Assembly (NCBI RefSeq): GCF_001484685.1
Contig: NZ_CP012200.1
Coordinates: forward strand, 1,854,321 to 1,918,320
From: Thermococcus sp. 2319x1
GTDB lineage: Archaea > Methanobacteriota_B > Thermococci > Thermococcales > Thermococcaceae
DNA: 64,000 bases
Direction of reading: 5' to 3'
Of the stretch, positions 17,060 to 24,867 are shown in pieces. The notes beneath the pieces are model-generated. The model searched no databases. It saw only the letters and a program-made list of their open reading frames with translations, and was not told the origin of the DNA. The first letter of the stretch is position 1. Each line of letters opens with the position of its first letter. The position numbers were made by a program, and so were the translations under genes.

Positions 17060-18298
17060 CTAGTCGAAATTTGAATTTTTAATCATAATTAAACTCGTAC
17101 CCCACGCCACTCCCTGACTCACAACCGTCGCCACTGCCGCCCCGCTCGCCCCGTAATGTAATATCAAGAAGTAGTTCAAGAGCACGTTTAATAGTGCCGT
17201 AAACCCAGTTATTTTGGTAAAAGTTAGCTCCCTTCCCGTGGCGTTCATGTAGCTCCCAAAGAGCGAGTTTAGGAACATAAAAGGAACTGCAAAGGCCAGT
17301 ATTCTAAGTACCGGCACGCCTGAGAGGAATTTGTCCCCAAAGACGATGACTATCCCAAGGCGGGCGAATAGGTAATAACCAGCTGTCCCAAGGACCCCGA
17401 GGAGTAGCAGGGCCTGAAAGGCCTTTCTGAAGAGGAGCTTTAGCGTTTTTCTGTCCTTTTCGTGGAGCTTCGCCATCGAGGGCATCGTCGTGACAACAAC
17501 GATGTTTGGAATAAACAGGGAGACCTCAATGAGGGTAAAGGCCGCCCTGTAAATCCCGGTCTCGTAATCGCCCCTCATGAGGCTAAGCATAACCATGTCC
17601 GTGCGGTAGTAGATGAGTGTGAAGAGACCTATGAGCCAGAAGGGGTATGACCTCCTTAGCAGAGAGAACCATATTTGCGGTTTAAATCGAATGCTGATTT
17701 TCTTGACGAATTTAGCTCCCCATTTTATTCTTAAAGACTCCCTAACTGCATAGCCAGCGAGAAGTGCAATTATAAATGGAGGAAGAGATCTGTAAAAGTA
17801 AAGAACAATTCCTCCAGCAAAAAACGCCCAAAACCTCTCAACTGTCCTTGCTATTGCCTCATACTTCGTCATTTCATGGGCATACATAAGCTGTACAAAC
17901 ACCAACGAGACCCAGGTGAGCATAGCCTCCGCTCCGACCAGCAGGATGAGGGCCTTCATCCAAGTCGGCTTCGGGAGGAAGAGCGTTAGCAGGACTATAA
18001 CAATGAAGTTGAAAAGTGCGAGAACGATTTTAAAACCGAGGACATCGGACAGGAGCTCGTTAGCTTTTCCCCTGTCCCGCGCAACCTCGCGCATGAAGTA
18101 GTAACCAACCCCCAAGTCTGAAAAAATCCCCAAAAGCCCAACGTAGTAAAAGATGAACGAATACTGACCAAGCCCCTCCGGGCCAAGGGTTCTGCTCAGG
18201 ATAACGACTACACCGTAAGCTAAGAGCTTCGAAATCATTTCAGCACTGAAGAGCCAGCCTGCGTTTTTAAGCAACTTCAGTTTTAGACTCTCGGCCAT
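17060..18298 (-). CDS. Wzx-type polysaccharide/oligosaccharide flippase
   Basis: 412 residues with about 12 membrane helices, of the MOP/RfbX superfamily. The N-terminus KNAGWLFSAEMISKLLAYGV and LGPEGLGQYSFIFYYVGLLG match Wzx proteins; C-terminal GASGAAVATVVSQGV matches the closing helices. It would move lipid-linked sugar chains from the cytoplasmic to the outer face, where AglB or a polymer ligase uses them. It converges on the transferase operon with a 16-bp gap and lies 34 bp downstream of the nucleotidylyltransferase gene. Confidence 0.85.
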   Translation of the reverse strand: MAESLKLKLLKNAGWLFSAEMISKLLAYGVVVILSRTLGPEGLGQYSFIFYYVGLLGIFSDLGVGYYFMREVARDRGKANELLSDVLGFKIVLALFNFIVIVLLTLFLPKPTWMKALILLVGAEAMLTWVSLVFVQLMYAHEMTKYEAIARTVERFWAFFAGGIVLYFYRSLPPFIIALLAGYAVRESLRIKWGAKFVKKISIRFKPQIWFSLLRRSYPFWLIGLFTLIYYRTDMVMLSLMRGDYETGIYRAAFTLIEVSLFIPNIVVVTTMPSMAKLHEKDRKTLKLLFRKAFQALLLLGVLGTAGYYLFARLGIVIVFGDKFLSGVPVLRILAFAVPFMFLNSLFGSYMNATGRELTFTKITGFTALLNVLLNYFLILHYGASGAAVATVVSQGVAWGTSLIMIKNSNFD

Positions 18299-18332
18299 GA
18301 CAGCTTTTCAATAGAAAAGAGAGATTAAAAAC

Positions 18333-19328
18333 CTAATCCCCCCTCTGTATCTTCGCGTGACCCCCTACAAGGCTCTTCTTAAGCTCGAGGTTCCTTATCT
18401 CGCACTTCTCGTCTATGATCGAACGCCATATCGTAGAGCCCCTTACGATAGTGTCGCCAAAGATTATCGAGTCGCTCACGTCGGAGTTCTCTATGATGCA
18501 GTTCTCGCCTATGTAGGCGTAGGGCCCAACTATTGATCTTCCAAGAATCTTTGCACCCCTCTTTATGACCACCGGCGGGATTATCTTGGAGTAAGGGCTT
18601 ATCTGGATCTCCTCGATGTGGCTCTCCTTCAGAAGGGTCTTCATCGCCTCAAGATAGCTGTCCGCGCTTCCAATATCGTACCAGTAGTCGTCGAACTTGT
18701 AGGCATAGACCTCAACTCCCTTTCCGAGCAGCCACTCTATGAAGTAGCCCGGAGAATCCCTGTTGCCCTCTTCAAGGTATCCCTCTATCATCTCAATGAT
18801 ATCCTTCGGAAGGGCGTAGACGCCGGTGCTTATCAAGGTTGACTTTGGTTGTAAAGGCTTCTCCTGAAAGTCAACCACTCTATCCCCTTCAAGAACCACA
18901 ACACCGTATCTCTTTGCAAGTTCAAAGTCGCCAACGTCGTAAACGGCTATCAGCGGATTTCCCTTATAGCGCCTTAGAAACTCATCTAAAGAGAAGGAGA
19001 ATAGGTTGTCACCGGCGATTATGAGATAATCATCGAGGCCGAGCTTTGATATTGCGTAGCTTATCGCCCCTATCGTTCCGAGCTTTTCTTCCTCGCTCAG
19101 GGTTTCCTCGACTATTAATTCCACACCATTTTTCCCGGCCCATTCTTTGAAGTGTCTCTCAAAGAACTTGTTAGTTGAGACGTAAACTTCCAGACCAAGG
19201 TCCTTGGTCTTCTCAAGAATGTAGTCAATGATGTACTTATTTCCGACTGGCAAAAGGGGTTTGGGCTTCCCCTTCGTTATGGGCCACAAACGAGTGGCAT
19301 AGCCGCCCGCCATGATTAGAACCTTCAT
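18333..19328 (-). CDS. Sugar-1-phosphate nucleotidylyltransferase with beta-helix tail
   Basis: 331 residues from ATG 19328, preceded by GGGGGAGAG; an in-frame extension upstream to 19388 lacks a ribosome site and family motifs. The nucleotide-binding start VLIMAGGYATRLWPITKGKPKPLLPV is the RmlA/GlmU-type signature, followed by LIIAGDNLFSF. The C-terminal third is hexapeptide-like (VIKRGAKILGRSIVGPYAYIGE). It charges a sugar-1-phosphate with NDP for the transferases. Substrate (glucose, mannose or other) is not decided. It is divergent from the GalE-like gene, sharing a 121-bp promoter region. Confidence 0.82.
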   Translation of the reverse strand: MKVLIMAGGYATRLWPITKGKPKPLLPVGNKYIIDYILEKTKDLGLEVYVSTNKFFERHFKEWAGKNGVELIVEETLSEEEKLGTIGAISYAISKLGLDDYLIIAGDNLFSFSLDEFLRRYKGNPLIAVYDVGDFELAKRYGVVVLEGDRVVDFQEKPLQPKSTLISTGVYALPKDIIEMIEGYLEEGNRDSPGYFIEWLLGKGVEVYAYKFDDYWYDIGSADSYLEAMKTLLKESHIEEIQISPYSKIIPPVVIKRGAKILGRSIVGPYAYIGENCIIENSDVSDSIIFGDTIVRGSTIWRSIIDEKCEIRNLELKKSLVGGHAKIQRGD

Positions 19329-19449
19329 ATTTTCTCTCCCCCGTAGATTTCGAGTTATGACACTCTCTTGCATATCATTACACGGCAAAATACTAAAAAC
19401 TTTTCCTAAAGCTTAAGAACTCTCCGGTAGGAATTGGTGTGGTGATAGG

Positions 19450-20403
19450 ATGAAGGTTCTCGTAACTGGTGGGGCTGGGTTCATAGGCTCTCATCTTGTC
19501 GATAGGCTCATGGAAGAGGGGCATGAGGTTAGAGTCCTTGACGACTTAAGCGCTGGGGATTTGAAAAACATCGAGCAGTGGATTGGTCATGAAAGGTTTG
19601 AGTTCATCAAGGGAGACATGAGAGATGTAGAGGGTGTAAGGGAAGCAGTTAAAGGCGTTGAAGCGGTATTCCACCTTGCTGCAAACCCCGAGGTGAGGAT
19701 AGGGGCCCAAAGTCCAGAGCTCCTCTATGAGACCAATGTCTTGATCACATACAACCTCCTCGAGGCAATGAGAAAGGAGGGAGTGAAGGTTCTCGCTTTT
19801 ACCTCATCGTCAACGGTTTACGGGGAGGCCAAAAAAATCCCGACGCCAGAGGATTATGGCCCGATGGAGCCGATAAGCGTTTACGGTGGGGCTAAATTAG
19901 CAGCTGAAGCCCTGATTTCTGGCTATGCTCACACTTTTGACATGAAGGCTATAGTTTTTAGGCTGGCTAACATAATTGGAAAGCGCTCAAACCACGGAGT
20001 TATCTATGACTTCATAAACAAGCTCAAGAAGAACCCGAACAGGCTGGAAATCCTTGGGGATGGAACGCAGAGGAAGAGCTATCTCCACGTGAGCGACACC
20101 GTTGAGGCAATGGTGCATCTCTTCAAGGAGTTCCTTAGGGAAGATAAGGCTTACGACGTCTACAACGTTGGAAGCGAGGACTGGATTACCGTGAAGGAAA
20201 TAGCGGAGATCGTGAGCAGGGAGATGGGCTTGAATCCGGAGTTCTATTTTACTGGTGGCGTTGATGGGGGGAGGGGATGGAAGGGGGATGTTAAGGTAAT
20301 GCTCTTAAGCATTGAGAAAGCCAAAGCTAAGGGCTGGAAGCCAAAAATGAACAGCAGAGAGGCCGTTGAAAAGACCGTAAGGGAGCTTTTGGGGAAGGGA
20401 TAG
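19450..20403 (+). CDS. NAD-dependent epimerase, UDP-glucose 4-epimerase type
   Basis: 317 residues. Short-chain dehydrogenase fold: GGAGFIG (7-13), catalytic TSSSTVYGE, and the YxxxK pair Y145/K149 in YGGAK. RKSYLHVSDTVEAM is the substrate-domain landmark. Typical archaeal GalE-like proteins have this size and convert UDP-Glc to UDP-Gal or the GlcNAc/GalNAc pair. The dehydratase-type acid residues before the Tyr are not evident, so epimerase is preferred over 4,6-dehydratase. GGTGTGGTGATAGG precedes the ATG. Confidence 0.8.
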   Translation: MKVLVTGGAGFIGSHLVDRLMEEGHEVRVLDDLSAGDLKNIEQWIGHERFEFIKGDMRDVEGVREAVKGVEAVFHLAANPEVRIGAQSPELLYETNVLITYNLLEAMRKEGVKVLAFTSSSTVYGEAKKIPTPEDYGPMEPISVYGGAKLAAEALISGYAHTFDMKAIVFRLANIIGKRSNHGVIYDFINKLKKNPNRLEILGDGTQRKSYLHVSDTVEAMVHLFKEFLREDKAYDVYNVGSEDWITVKEIAEIVSREMGLNPEFYFTGGVDGGRGWKGDVKVMLLSIEKAKAKGWKPKMNSREAVEKTVRELLGKG

Positions 20404-20482
20404 CCCTTTGGTCTCTCCAATAAAAATGTCGCAGTCAAAGTCAGATGCCCTTCAAGTTTTTATATGCTTTGGAAATTGAAAG

Positions 20483-20566
20483 ATGGGTGGAAAATGCAAG
20501 CATCCTGAAGAGGAGCTTCAATGCCCTTATGTTAACAATTCCCCCCAACCTAAGCGACAACTTTAA
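20483..20566 (+). CDS. Possible 27-residue Cys/His microprotein
   Basis: ATG 20483 opens a 27-codon frame containing KCKHPEEELQCPY, with CxH and a later Cys that could bind a metal. A clean TATA box (TTTTTATATGC, about 20456-20466) lies about 20 bases before the ATG, so the transcript would be almost leaderless. The following 80 bp up to ppa have no other frame. The evidence is promoter placement and residue pattern only; chance cannot be excluded for so short a frame. Confidence 0.35.
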   Translation: MGGKCKHPEEELQCPYVNNSPQPKRQL

Positions 20567-20652
20567 AAACCAACCCTAAAAGCTAAAAGCAGAAGCCAAC
20601 TTTTGGGTTAGGTTTATAACTAAATCTTCTGAAAACCAAAGAGGTGATTGAG

Positions 20653-21183
20653 ATGAATCCATTCCACGATTTGGAGCCCGGACCGGAAGTGCCGGAAGTT
20701 GTTTATGCCCTAATAGAGATTCCAAAGGGGAGCAGAAACAAGTATGAGCTTGATAAAAAGACCGGCCTCATAAAGCTTGACAGAGTCCTTTACAGCCCGT
20801 TCTACTACCCGGTCGACTATGGAATCATCCCACAAACATGGTACGATGATGACGACCCGTTTGACATCATGGTCATTATGAGGGAGCCAACCTATCCACT
20901 GACAATCATTGAAGCAAGGCCAATAGGCCTCTTCAAGATGATAGACAGCGGCGATAAGGACTACAAGGTATTGGCGGTTCCTGTTGAGGATCCCTACTTC
21001 AACGACTGGAAGGACATAAGCGACGTTCCAAAGGCCTTCCTCGATGAGATTGCGCACTTCTTCAAACGCTATAAGGAGCTCCAAGGTAAGGAGATCATTG
21101 TTGAGGGCTGGGAAAACGCAGAGAGGGCAAAGCAGGAAATACTCAGGGCAATAGAACTTTACAAGGAGAAATTCAAGAAGTGA
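20653..21183 (+). CDS. ppa: Inorganic pyrophosphatase, family I
   Basis: 176 residues. It hydrolyses pyrophosphate to two phosphates in the cytoplasm, pulling biosynthetic reactions forward. The active-site acidic and basic residues are intact: [38 protein letters not shown], and [15 protein letters not shown]. Length matches archaeal hexameric PPases (about 176-178). ATG 20653 is preceded by GAGGTGATT, so the GTG at 20644 lies inside the ribosome site and is not the start. A TATA-like GGTTTATAACTA precedes it. A T-rich stretch follows the stop. Confidence 0.96.
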   Translation: MNPFHDLEPGPEVPEVVYALIEIPKGSRNKYELDKKTGLIKLDRVLYSPFYYPVDYGIIPQTWYDDDDPFDIMVIMREPTYPLTIIEARPIGLFKMIDSGDKDYKVLAVPVEDPYFNDWKDISDVPKAFLDEIAHFFKRYKELQGKEIIVEGWENAERAKQEILRAIELYKEKFKK

Positions 21184-21213
21184 CTTCCTTTTTAAAATTT
21201 TGGAGGTAAGAAA

Positions 21214-21777
21214 ATGTACAAGCTCATTCAGGTCAAAGACGTTGTGAGAATTCCCCCGAGAATGTTTTCAATGGATCCAAAGGAAGCCGCTAAGATAGTT
21301 CTGCGAGAGGCTTATGAGGGAATTTACGATAAAGATGAGGGCGTTGTTTTGGCAATTCTTGACGTTCACGAAATTAGCGAGGGAGTAATAATTCACGGAG
21401 ATGGTGCCACGTATCATGAGGTCGTCTTTGACGTTCTTGTGTGGAAGCCTGAGATGCATGAGGTTGTTGAGGGAGAGGTCATTGACGTTGTCCCCTACGG
21501 TGCTTTCATAAGGATCGGTCCTATGGACGGGTTGGTTCATATCTCCCAGCTTATGGATGATTACGTTGTCTTTGACGAGAAGAATGCTCAATTCGTCGGG
21601 AAGGAAAAGGGTTATATCTTGAAGCCTGGTGATGCTGTGAGGGCCAGGATAATAGCCGTCAGCGAGAAGAGCAAGATAATCAGAGAGAACAAGATAGGCC
21701 TTACAATGAGACAGCCCGGATTAGGAAAGTTCGATTGGATACAAAAAGAGAAGAGAAAAGCCCAGAGTGGTGAGTGA
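21214..21777 (+). CDS. rpoE1: DNA-directed RNA polymerase subunit E' (Rpo7)
   Basis: 187 residues. N-terminal RNP-like domain (MYKLIQVKDVVRIPPRMF, TYHEVVFDVLVWKP) and C-terminal S1 RNA-binding domain (VEGEVIDVVPYGAFIRIGPMDG, DGLVHISQL). It forms the polymerase stalk with Rpo4 and helps open the promoter. GGAGGTAAGAAA precedes the ATG. It begins a tight rightward operon: rpoE1, spt4, dephospho-CoA kinase, S24e, S27ae. This order is common in Thermococcales. Confidence 0.96.
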   Translation: MYKLIQVKDVVRIPPRMFSMDPKEAAKIVLREAYEGIYDKDEGVVLAILDVHEISEGVIIHGDGATYHEVVFDVLVWKPEMHEVVEGEVIDVVPYGAFIRIGPMDGLVHISQLMDDYVVFDEKNAQFVGKEKGYILKPGDAVRARIIAVSEKSKIIRENKIGLTMRQPGLGKFDWIQKEKRKAQSGE

Positions 21778-21779
21778 GA

Positions 21780-21965
21780 ATGACCGAAAAAGCCTGCAGA
21801 CACTGCCATTATATAACTAACGAAGACCGATGTCCCGTTTGCGGAAGTAAGGATTTGAGTGATGAGTGGTTTGACCTCCTCATAATCCTTGATCCCAAAA
21901 ATTCCAAAATAGCTCAAAGGCTCGGAGTGAAGAATTCGGGGAAATACGCCATAAGGGTCAGGTAG
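21780..21965 (+). CDS. spt4: Transcription elongation factor Spt4 (RpoE'')
   Basis: 61 residues, a zinc-binding protein that pairs with Spt5 and increases polymerase processivity. Four cysteines, CRHC near the start and CPVC in RCPVCGSKDLS, form the zinc site, and GVKNSGKYAIRVR closes the domain. ATG 21780 is favoured; a GTG two codons earlier overlaps the rpoE1 stop. Only two bases separate rpoE1 from spt4, so they are co-translated. Confidence 0.94.
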   Translation: MTEKACRHCHYITNEDRCPVCGSKDLSDEWFDLLIILDPKNSKIAQRLGVKNSGKYAIRVR

Positions 21966-21966
21966 A

Positions 21967-22509
21967 ATGTCCCGGGAATTTTACTTTAAACTCACAGAAG
22001 AGCTGAGAAAGGAGCTTAAAAACCCCATAGGTAGGCTAATCAAGGGGGAAATGCCGCAGCCTTACTTAATCTCCCGGAAAGAGCTTGAGAATGCATCTTG
22101 TTTGGTTACGGTTGGGGATGTGGTCACTGAAAACGTCCTCAGGCTTGGTATAGAGCCCTCTATAGCTATCTACGATCACAAAACTAAGAGAAGGGAATAT
22201 GAACCCGATATTGAGCTTGGAGCGATTGTGCTAACTACAAAAAATCCCCCCGGAACAATAACGAAAGCTTTATTAAATGCCATCAAAAAGTCCTTTGAAC
22301 TTGCCAAAAGGGGAAGAAGGGTCTACATAAAGGTAAACGGTGAGGAGGATTTAGCCGCTATTCCGGCCGTCCTCTATGCCCCGGAAGGGGCTTTGGTGGT
22401 TTACGGGCAGCCGAATGAGGGGATAGTGCTTATAAAGGTCACACCCGAATGTAAGCGCAGATGCGCTCAACTGCTTAGAAAGATGGAGGTGGTTTACGAT
22501 GGAGATTAG
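21967..22509 (+). CDS. GTP-dependent dephospho-CoA kinase (DUF359)
   Basis: 180 residues. This archaeal enzyme performs the last step of coenzyme A synthesis, phosphorylating the 3' hydroxyl of dephospho-CoA with GTP. It is unrelated to bacterial CoaE. Family features are [45 protein letters not shown] and [12 protein letters not shown]; the aspartates in GDVV and YDHK are thought to act in catalysis. It starts one base after spt4 and overlaps the S24e start by 11 bases. Confidence 0.93.
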   Translation: MSREFYFKLTEELRKELKNPIGRLIKGEMPQPYLISRKELENASCLVTVGDVVTENVLRLGIEPSIAIYDHKTKRREYEPDIELGAIVLTTKNPPGTITKALLNAIKKSFELAKRGRRVYIKVNGEEDLAAIPAVLYAPEGALVVYGQPNEGIVLIKVTPECKRRCAQLLRKMEVVYDGD

Positions 22510-22795
22510 GGTTATCGAGACCAAAGAAAACAAGCTCCTCGGAAGAAAGGAAATATACTTCGAGGTCATCCACGAAGGTGAGCCAACCCCTTCAAGAAAG
22601 GACGTTAAAGGAAAGCTCGTTGCAATGCTCGACCTAAACCCAGAGACAACGGTTATTCAGTACATAAGAAGCTACTTCGGAAGTAGAGTCAGCAAGGGCT
22701 ATGCCAAGGCTTATGAAAGCAAGGAGAGGATGCTCTACATAGAGCCCGAGTACATCCTGAGGAGAGATGGGATAATACAAGAAGAAGGGGAGTGA
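22499..22795 (+). CDS. rps24e: 30S ribosomal protein S24e
   Basis: 98 residues, full length for the archaeal family: [38 protein letters not shown], and [16 protein letters not shown] small-subunit protein shared with eukaryotes. The ATG lies inside the 3' end of the dephospho-CoA kinase gene, with GGAGGTGG upstream as ribosome site. Confidence 0.97.
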   Translation: MEIRVIETKENKLLGRKEIYFEVIHEGEPTPSRKDVKGKLVAMLDLNPETTVIQYIRSYFGSRVSKGYAKAYESKERMLYIEPEYILRRDGIIQEEGE

Positions 22796-22800
22796 TGTAA

Positions 22801-22965
22801 ATGGCCAAGAAGTCCTCCCAAAAATGGAAGCTTTACGAGGTCAAGGATGGAAAAGTTACAAGGAAGAACAGGTTCTGCCCAAGATGTGGTCCCGGGGTTT
22901 TCATGGCAAACCACAAGGACAGATGGACCTGCGGTAGATGCGGCTACACGGAATGGAAGAAGTGA
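22801..22965 (+). CDS. rps27ae: 30S ribosomal protein S27ae
   Basis: 54 residues, too short for most gene callers but unmistakable: basic start [14 protein letters not shown], then a zinc finger with CPRC (26-29) and CGRC (44-47). In eukaryotes this protein is the ubiquitin-fused S31/RPS27A; in archaea it is free. It sits 5 bases after S24e, the conserved gene order. The preceding GGGGAGTGATGTAA serves as ribosome site. Confidence 0.97.
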   Translation: MAKKSSQKWKLYEVKDGKVTRKNRFCPRCGPGVFMANHKDRWTCGRCGYTEWKK

Positions 22966-22987
22966 TCTCCTTTCTTTTTCGGTGTTT
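22966..22987 (+). terminator. T-rich terminator after the rpoE1-S27ae operon
   Basis: The 24 bases after the S27ae stop are pyrimidine-rich with T5 runs (TTTCTTTTTCGGTGTTTTT). Archaeal polymerase of Thermococcales ends at such T-runs without a hairpin. The next gene begins at 22990, so readthrough may still express it. Confidence 0.45.
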
Positions 22988-22989
22988 TT

Positions 22990-23565
22990 ATGATTTATCG
23001 CGGTCTCAAAATTAAGCTCCATCCTCAGGTTTATGAGCCCGCTGAGGACACTTTTTTGTTAGCTGAGAATCTGAAGGTTAGAGAAGGGGACGTTGCCCTT
23101 GATGTGGGCACTGGGACTGGAATAATTGCCCTTCTAATGGCCAGAAAGGCAAGGCTTGTTCTTGGAGTTGATGTTAATCCCATAGCCGTAGAGCTTGCAA
23201 AGGAAAACGCAAGGCTAAACGGTATAACCAATGTCGAGTTCCGGCAGAGCGACCTTTTTGAGAACGTTGAAGGGAAGTTTGACATAATAACCTTCAACGC
23301 CCCGTATCTCCCGGGCGAGCCGAAAGAACCTATAGACCTTGCCTTGGTTGGAGGTGAAAGCGGGAGAGAAGTCCTTGACAGGTTTCTTGAGGAGTTTCCA
23401 AGCTATCTCAAGGAAAACGGAGTCGTTCAGATGGTTCAGTCCTCGATAACCGGTATAGAAGAGACCCTAAAAAAGCTTGAATCCAAGGGCTTTATTGCAG
23501 AAATAACGGCTAAGGAGAGATATTTCTTTGAGGATATTATGGTTATCACCGCTAGGCGAGCCTAA
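22990..23565 (+). CDS. HemK2/Mtq2-family SAM-dependent methyltransferase
   Basis: 191 residues, class I methyltransferase. SAM loop DVGTGTGIIAL (39-49), acidic DVNPIAVELA, and the motif IV NAPYLPGEP. HemK/PrmC enzymes have NPPY here; the NAPY variant with the EP(K)EP tail is usual in archaeal and eukaryotic Mtq2, which methylates the Gln of the GGQ loop of release factor 1 with its Trm112 partner. Target is inferred from family and from position beside translation genes. It could methylate another protein. Confidence 0.78.
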   Translation: MIYRGLKIKLHPQVYEPAEDTFLLAENLKVREGDVALDVGTGTGIIALLMARKARLVLGVDVNPIAVELAKENARLNGITNVEFRQSDLFENVEGKFDIITFNAPYLPGEPKEPIDLALVGGESGREVLDRFLEEFPSYLKENGVVQMVQSSITGIEETLKKLESKGFIAEITAKERYFFEDIMVITARRA

Positions 23566-23692
23566 TCCTTGGAACCTCTTGGATAAACCTGACTTTGGGC
23601 TTTGATTCCACTTCACTCTCTTCCTCGAAGAACTCCCTTTCAAAAATCCTCTCCCGTGTTTTGATTGTAATCCTTGGTTTCAGTTCGTGCAT
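23552..23692 (-). CDS. Small charged hypothetical protein (46 residues)
   Basis: ATG 23692 starts a 46-codon frame (MHELKPRITIKTRERIFERE, then EEESEVESKPKVRFIQEVP). The composition is strongly charged with alternating residues, like real small archaeal proteins. A TATA-like CTTAAATACT sits about 30 bases upstream on this strand, giving a short or absent leader. It converges on and overlaps the methyltransferase 3' end by 14 bases. It is divergent from taw1. I recognise no family; an upstream in-frame extension to 23821 crosses the promoter and is rejected. Confidence 0.45.
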   Translation of the reverse strand: MHELKPRITIKTRERIFEREFFEEESEVESKPKVRFIQEVPRIRLA

Positions 23693-23805
23693 GGAAGTTA
23701 AGTGAACAAAACAGTATTTAAGTCTTTCGCCGAAGTATTTTTCGACAGTGAAATATGTTGCAAAAATTTTTAAACTCTCTCTTGAAGCACAGTTAGGTGA
23801 GGCTA

Positions 23806-24783
23806 ATGGATGCAAAAACAAACATGCCTGGAGAGATTGAAAATCTTTTTAAAAAGCAACATTACGCTCTCATAGGTCATCACAGCTCGGTTAAGCTCTG
23901 TCATTGGTTAAAGGAGAGTATAAAACACGATCGCTTTTGCTACAAGCAGAAGTTTTATGGGATTCAATCCCACCGCTGTCTGCAGATGACCCCGGTAACG
24001 GCATGGTGCACCCACAACTGCATATTCTGCTGGCGCCCGATGGAAGGCTTTCTGGGAGTTGAGCTTCCACAGCCTTGGGATGAACCAAGTTACATAGTTG
24101 AGAAGAGCATAGAAGCACAGAGAAAACTTTTAAGCGGCTACTGGGGGGTAAAAGATCAGATAAACGTCAGAAAGCTTGAGGAAGCCATGGAGCCCAAACA
24201 TGCAGCAATAAGCCTATCCGGTGAGCCCATGCTTTACCCAATGATAGGGGACCTCGTCGAGGAGTTTCACAAGAGAGGCTTTACCACATTTATAGTCACC
24301 AACGGCACGGAGCCGGAGGTTTTGGAGAAAATGATAAAGGAGAATAAACTCCCCACACAGCTCTACGTCTCTTTAACGGCTCCAGATGAAGAAACCTACC
24401 AGAGGGTAAACGTGCCAATGATTCCAGACGGATGGGAGAGGATAAACAGAACGCTTGAGCTTATGCGCGATCTTCCAATAAGGACGGTCATAAGGCTTAC
24501 CCTTGTTAAGGACGAAAACATGCACAATCCAGAGGGCTATGCAAAGCTCATAATGAAAGCTAAGCCAATGTTCGTCGAAGCCAAGGCCTACATGTTCGTG
24601 GGCTTCTCAAGGAACAGGCTAACTATCAACAACATGCCAAGCCATGAGGACATAAAAGCCTTTGCCGAGGAACTTGTGAAATACCTCCCCGGATACCACA
24701 TAGAAGATGAGTACCCCCCGAGCAGGGTTGTTTTGATAATGAGGGACGACATCAGCAAAAAGGATCGCTTTATAAAACACTAG
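23806..24783 (+). CDS. taw1: 4-demethylwyosine synthase Taw1 (TYW1), radical SAM
   Basis: 325 residues. It condenses N1-methylguanosine-37 of tRNA-Phe with pyruvate to form the tricyclic imG-14 base. The radical SAM cluster is CTHNCIFC (C68, C72, C75). A second 4Fe-4S cluster is expected on C32, C45 and C58; their spacing (13, 13, then 10 to C68) equals that of the characterised Pyrococcus enzyme as I remember it. LSGEPMLYP is the SAM-binding glycine motif. ATG 23806 follows GGTGAGG. This gene supports a thermophilic euryarchaeal host. Confidence 0.95.
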   Translation: MDAKTNMPGEIENLFKKQHYALIGHHSSVKLCHWLKESIKHDRFCYKQKFYGIQSHRCLQMTPVTAWCTHNCIFCWRPMEGFLGVELPQPWDEPSYIVEKSIEAQRKLLSGYWGVKDQINVRKLEEAMEPKHAAISLSGEPMLYPMIGDLVEEFHKRGFTTFIVTNGTEPEVLEKMIKENKLPTQLYVSLTAPDEETYQRVNVPMIPDGWERINRTLELMRDLPIRTVIRLTLVKDENMHNPEGYAKLIMKAKPMFVEAKAYMFVGFSRNRLTINNMPSHEDIKAFAEELVKYLPGYHIEDEYPPSRVVLIMRDDISKKDRFIKH

Positions 24784-24867
24784 TCCTTCTTCCGCAACCT
24801 TTATTTGTTTTGAGTGAGCAATACTTAATTGGGTAATTGATAAAAAGCCGGTTCAGAGGTGTCGAGA

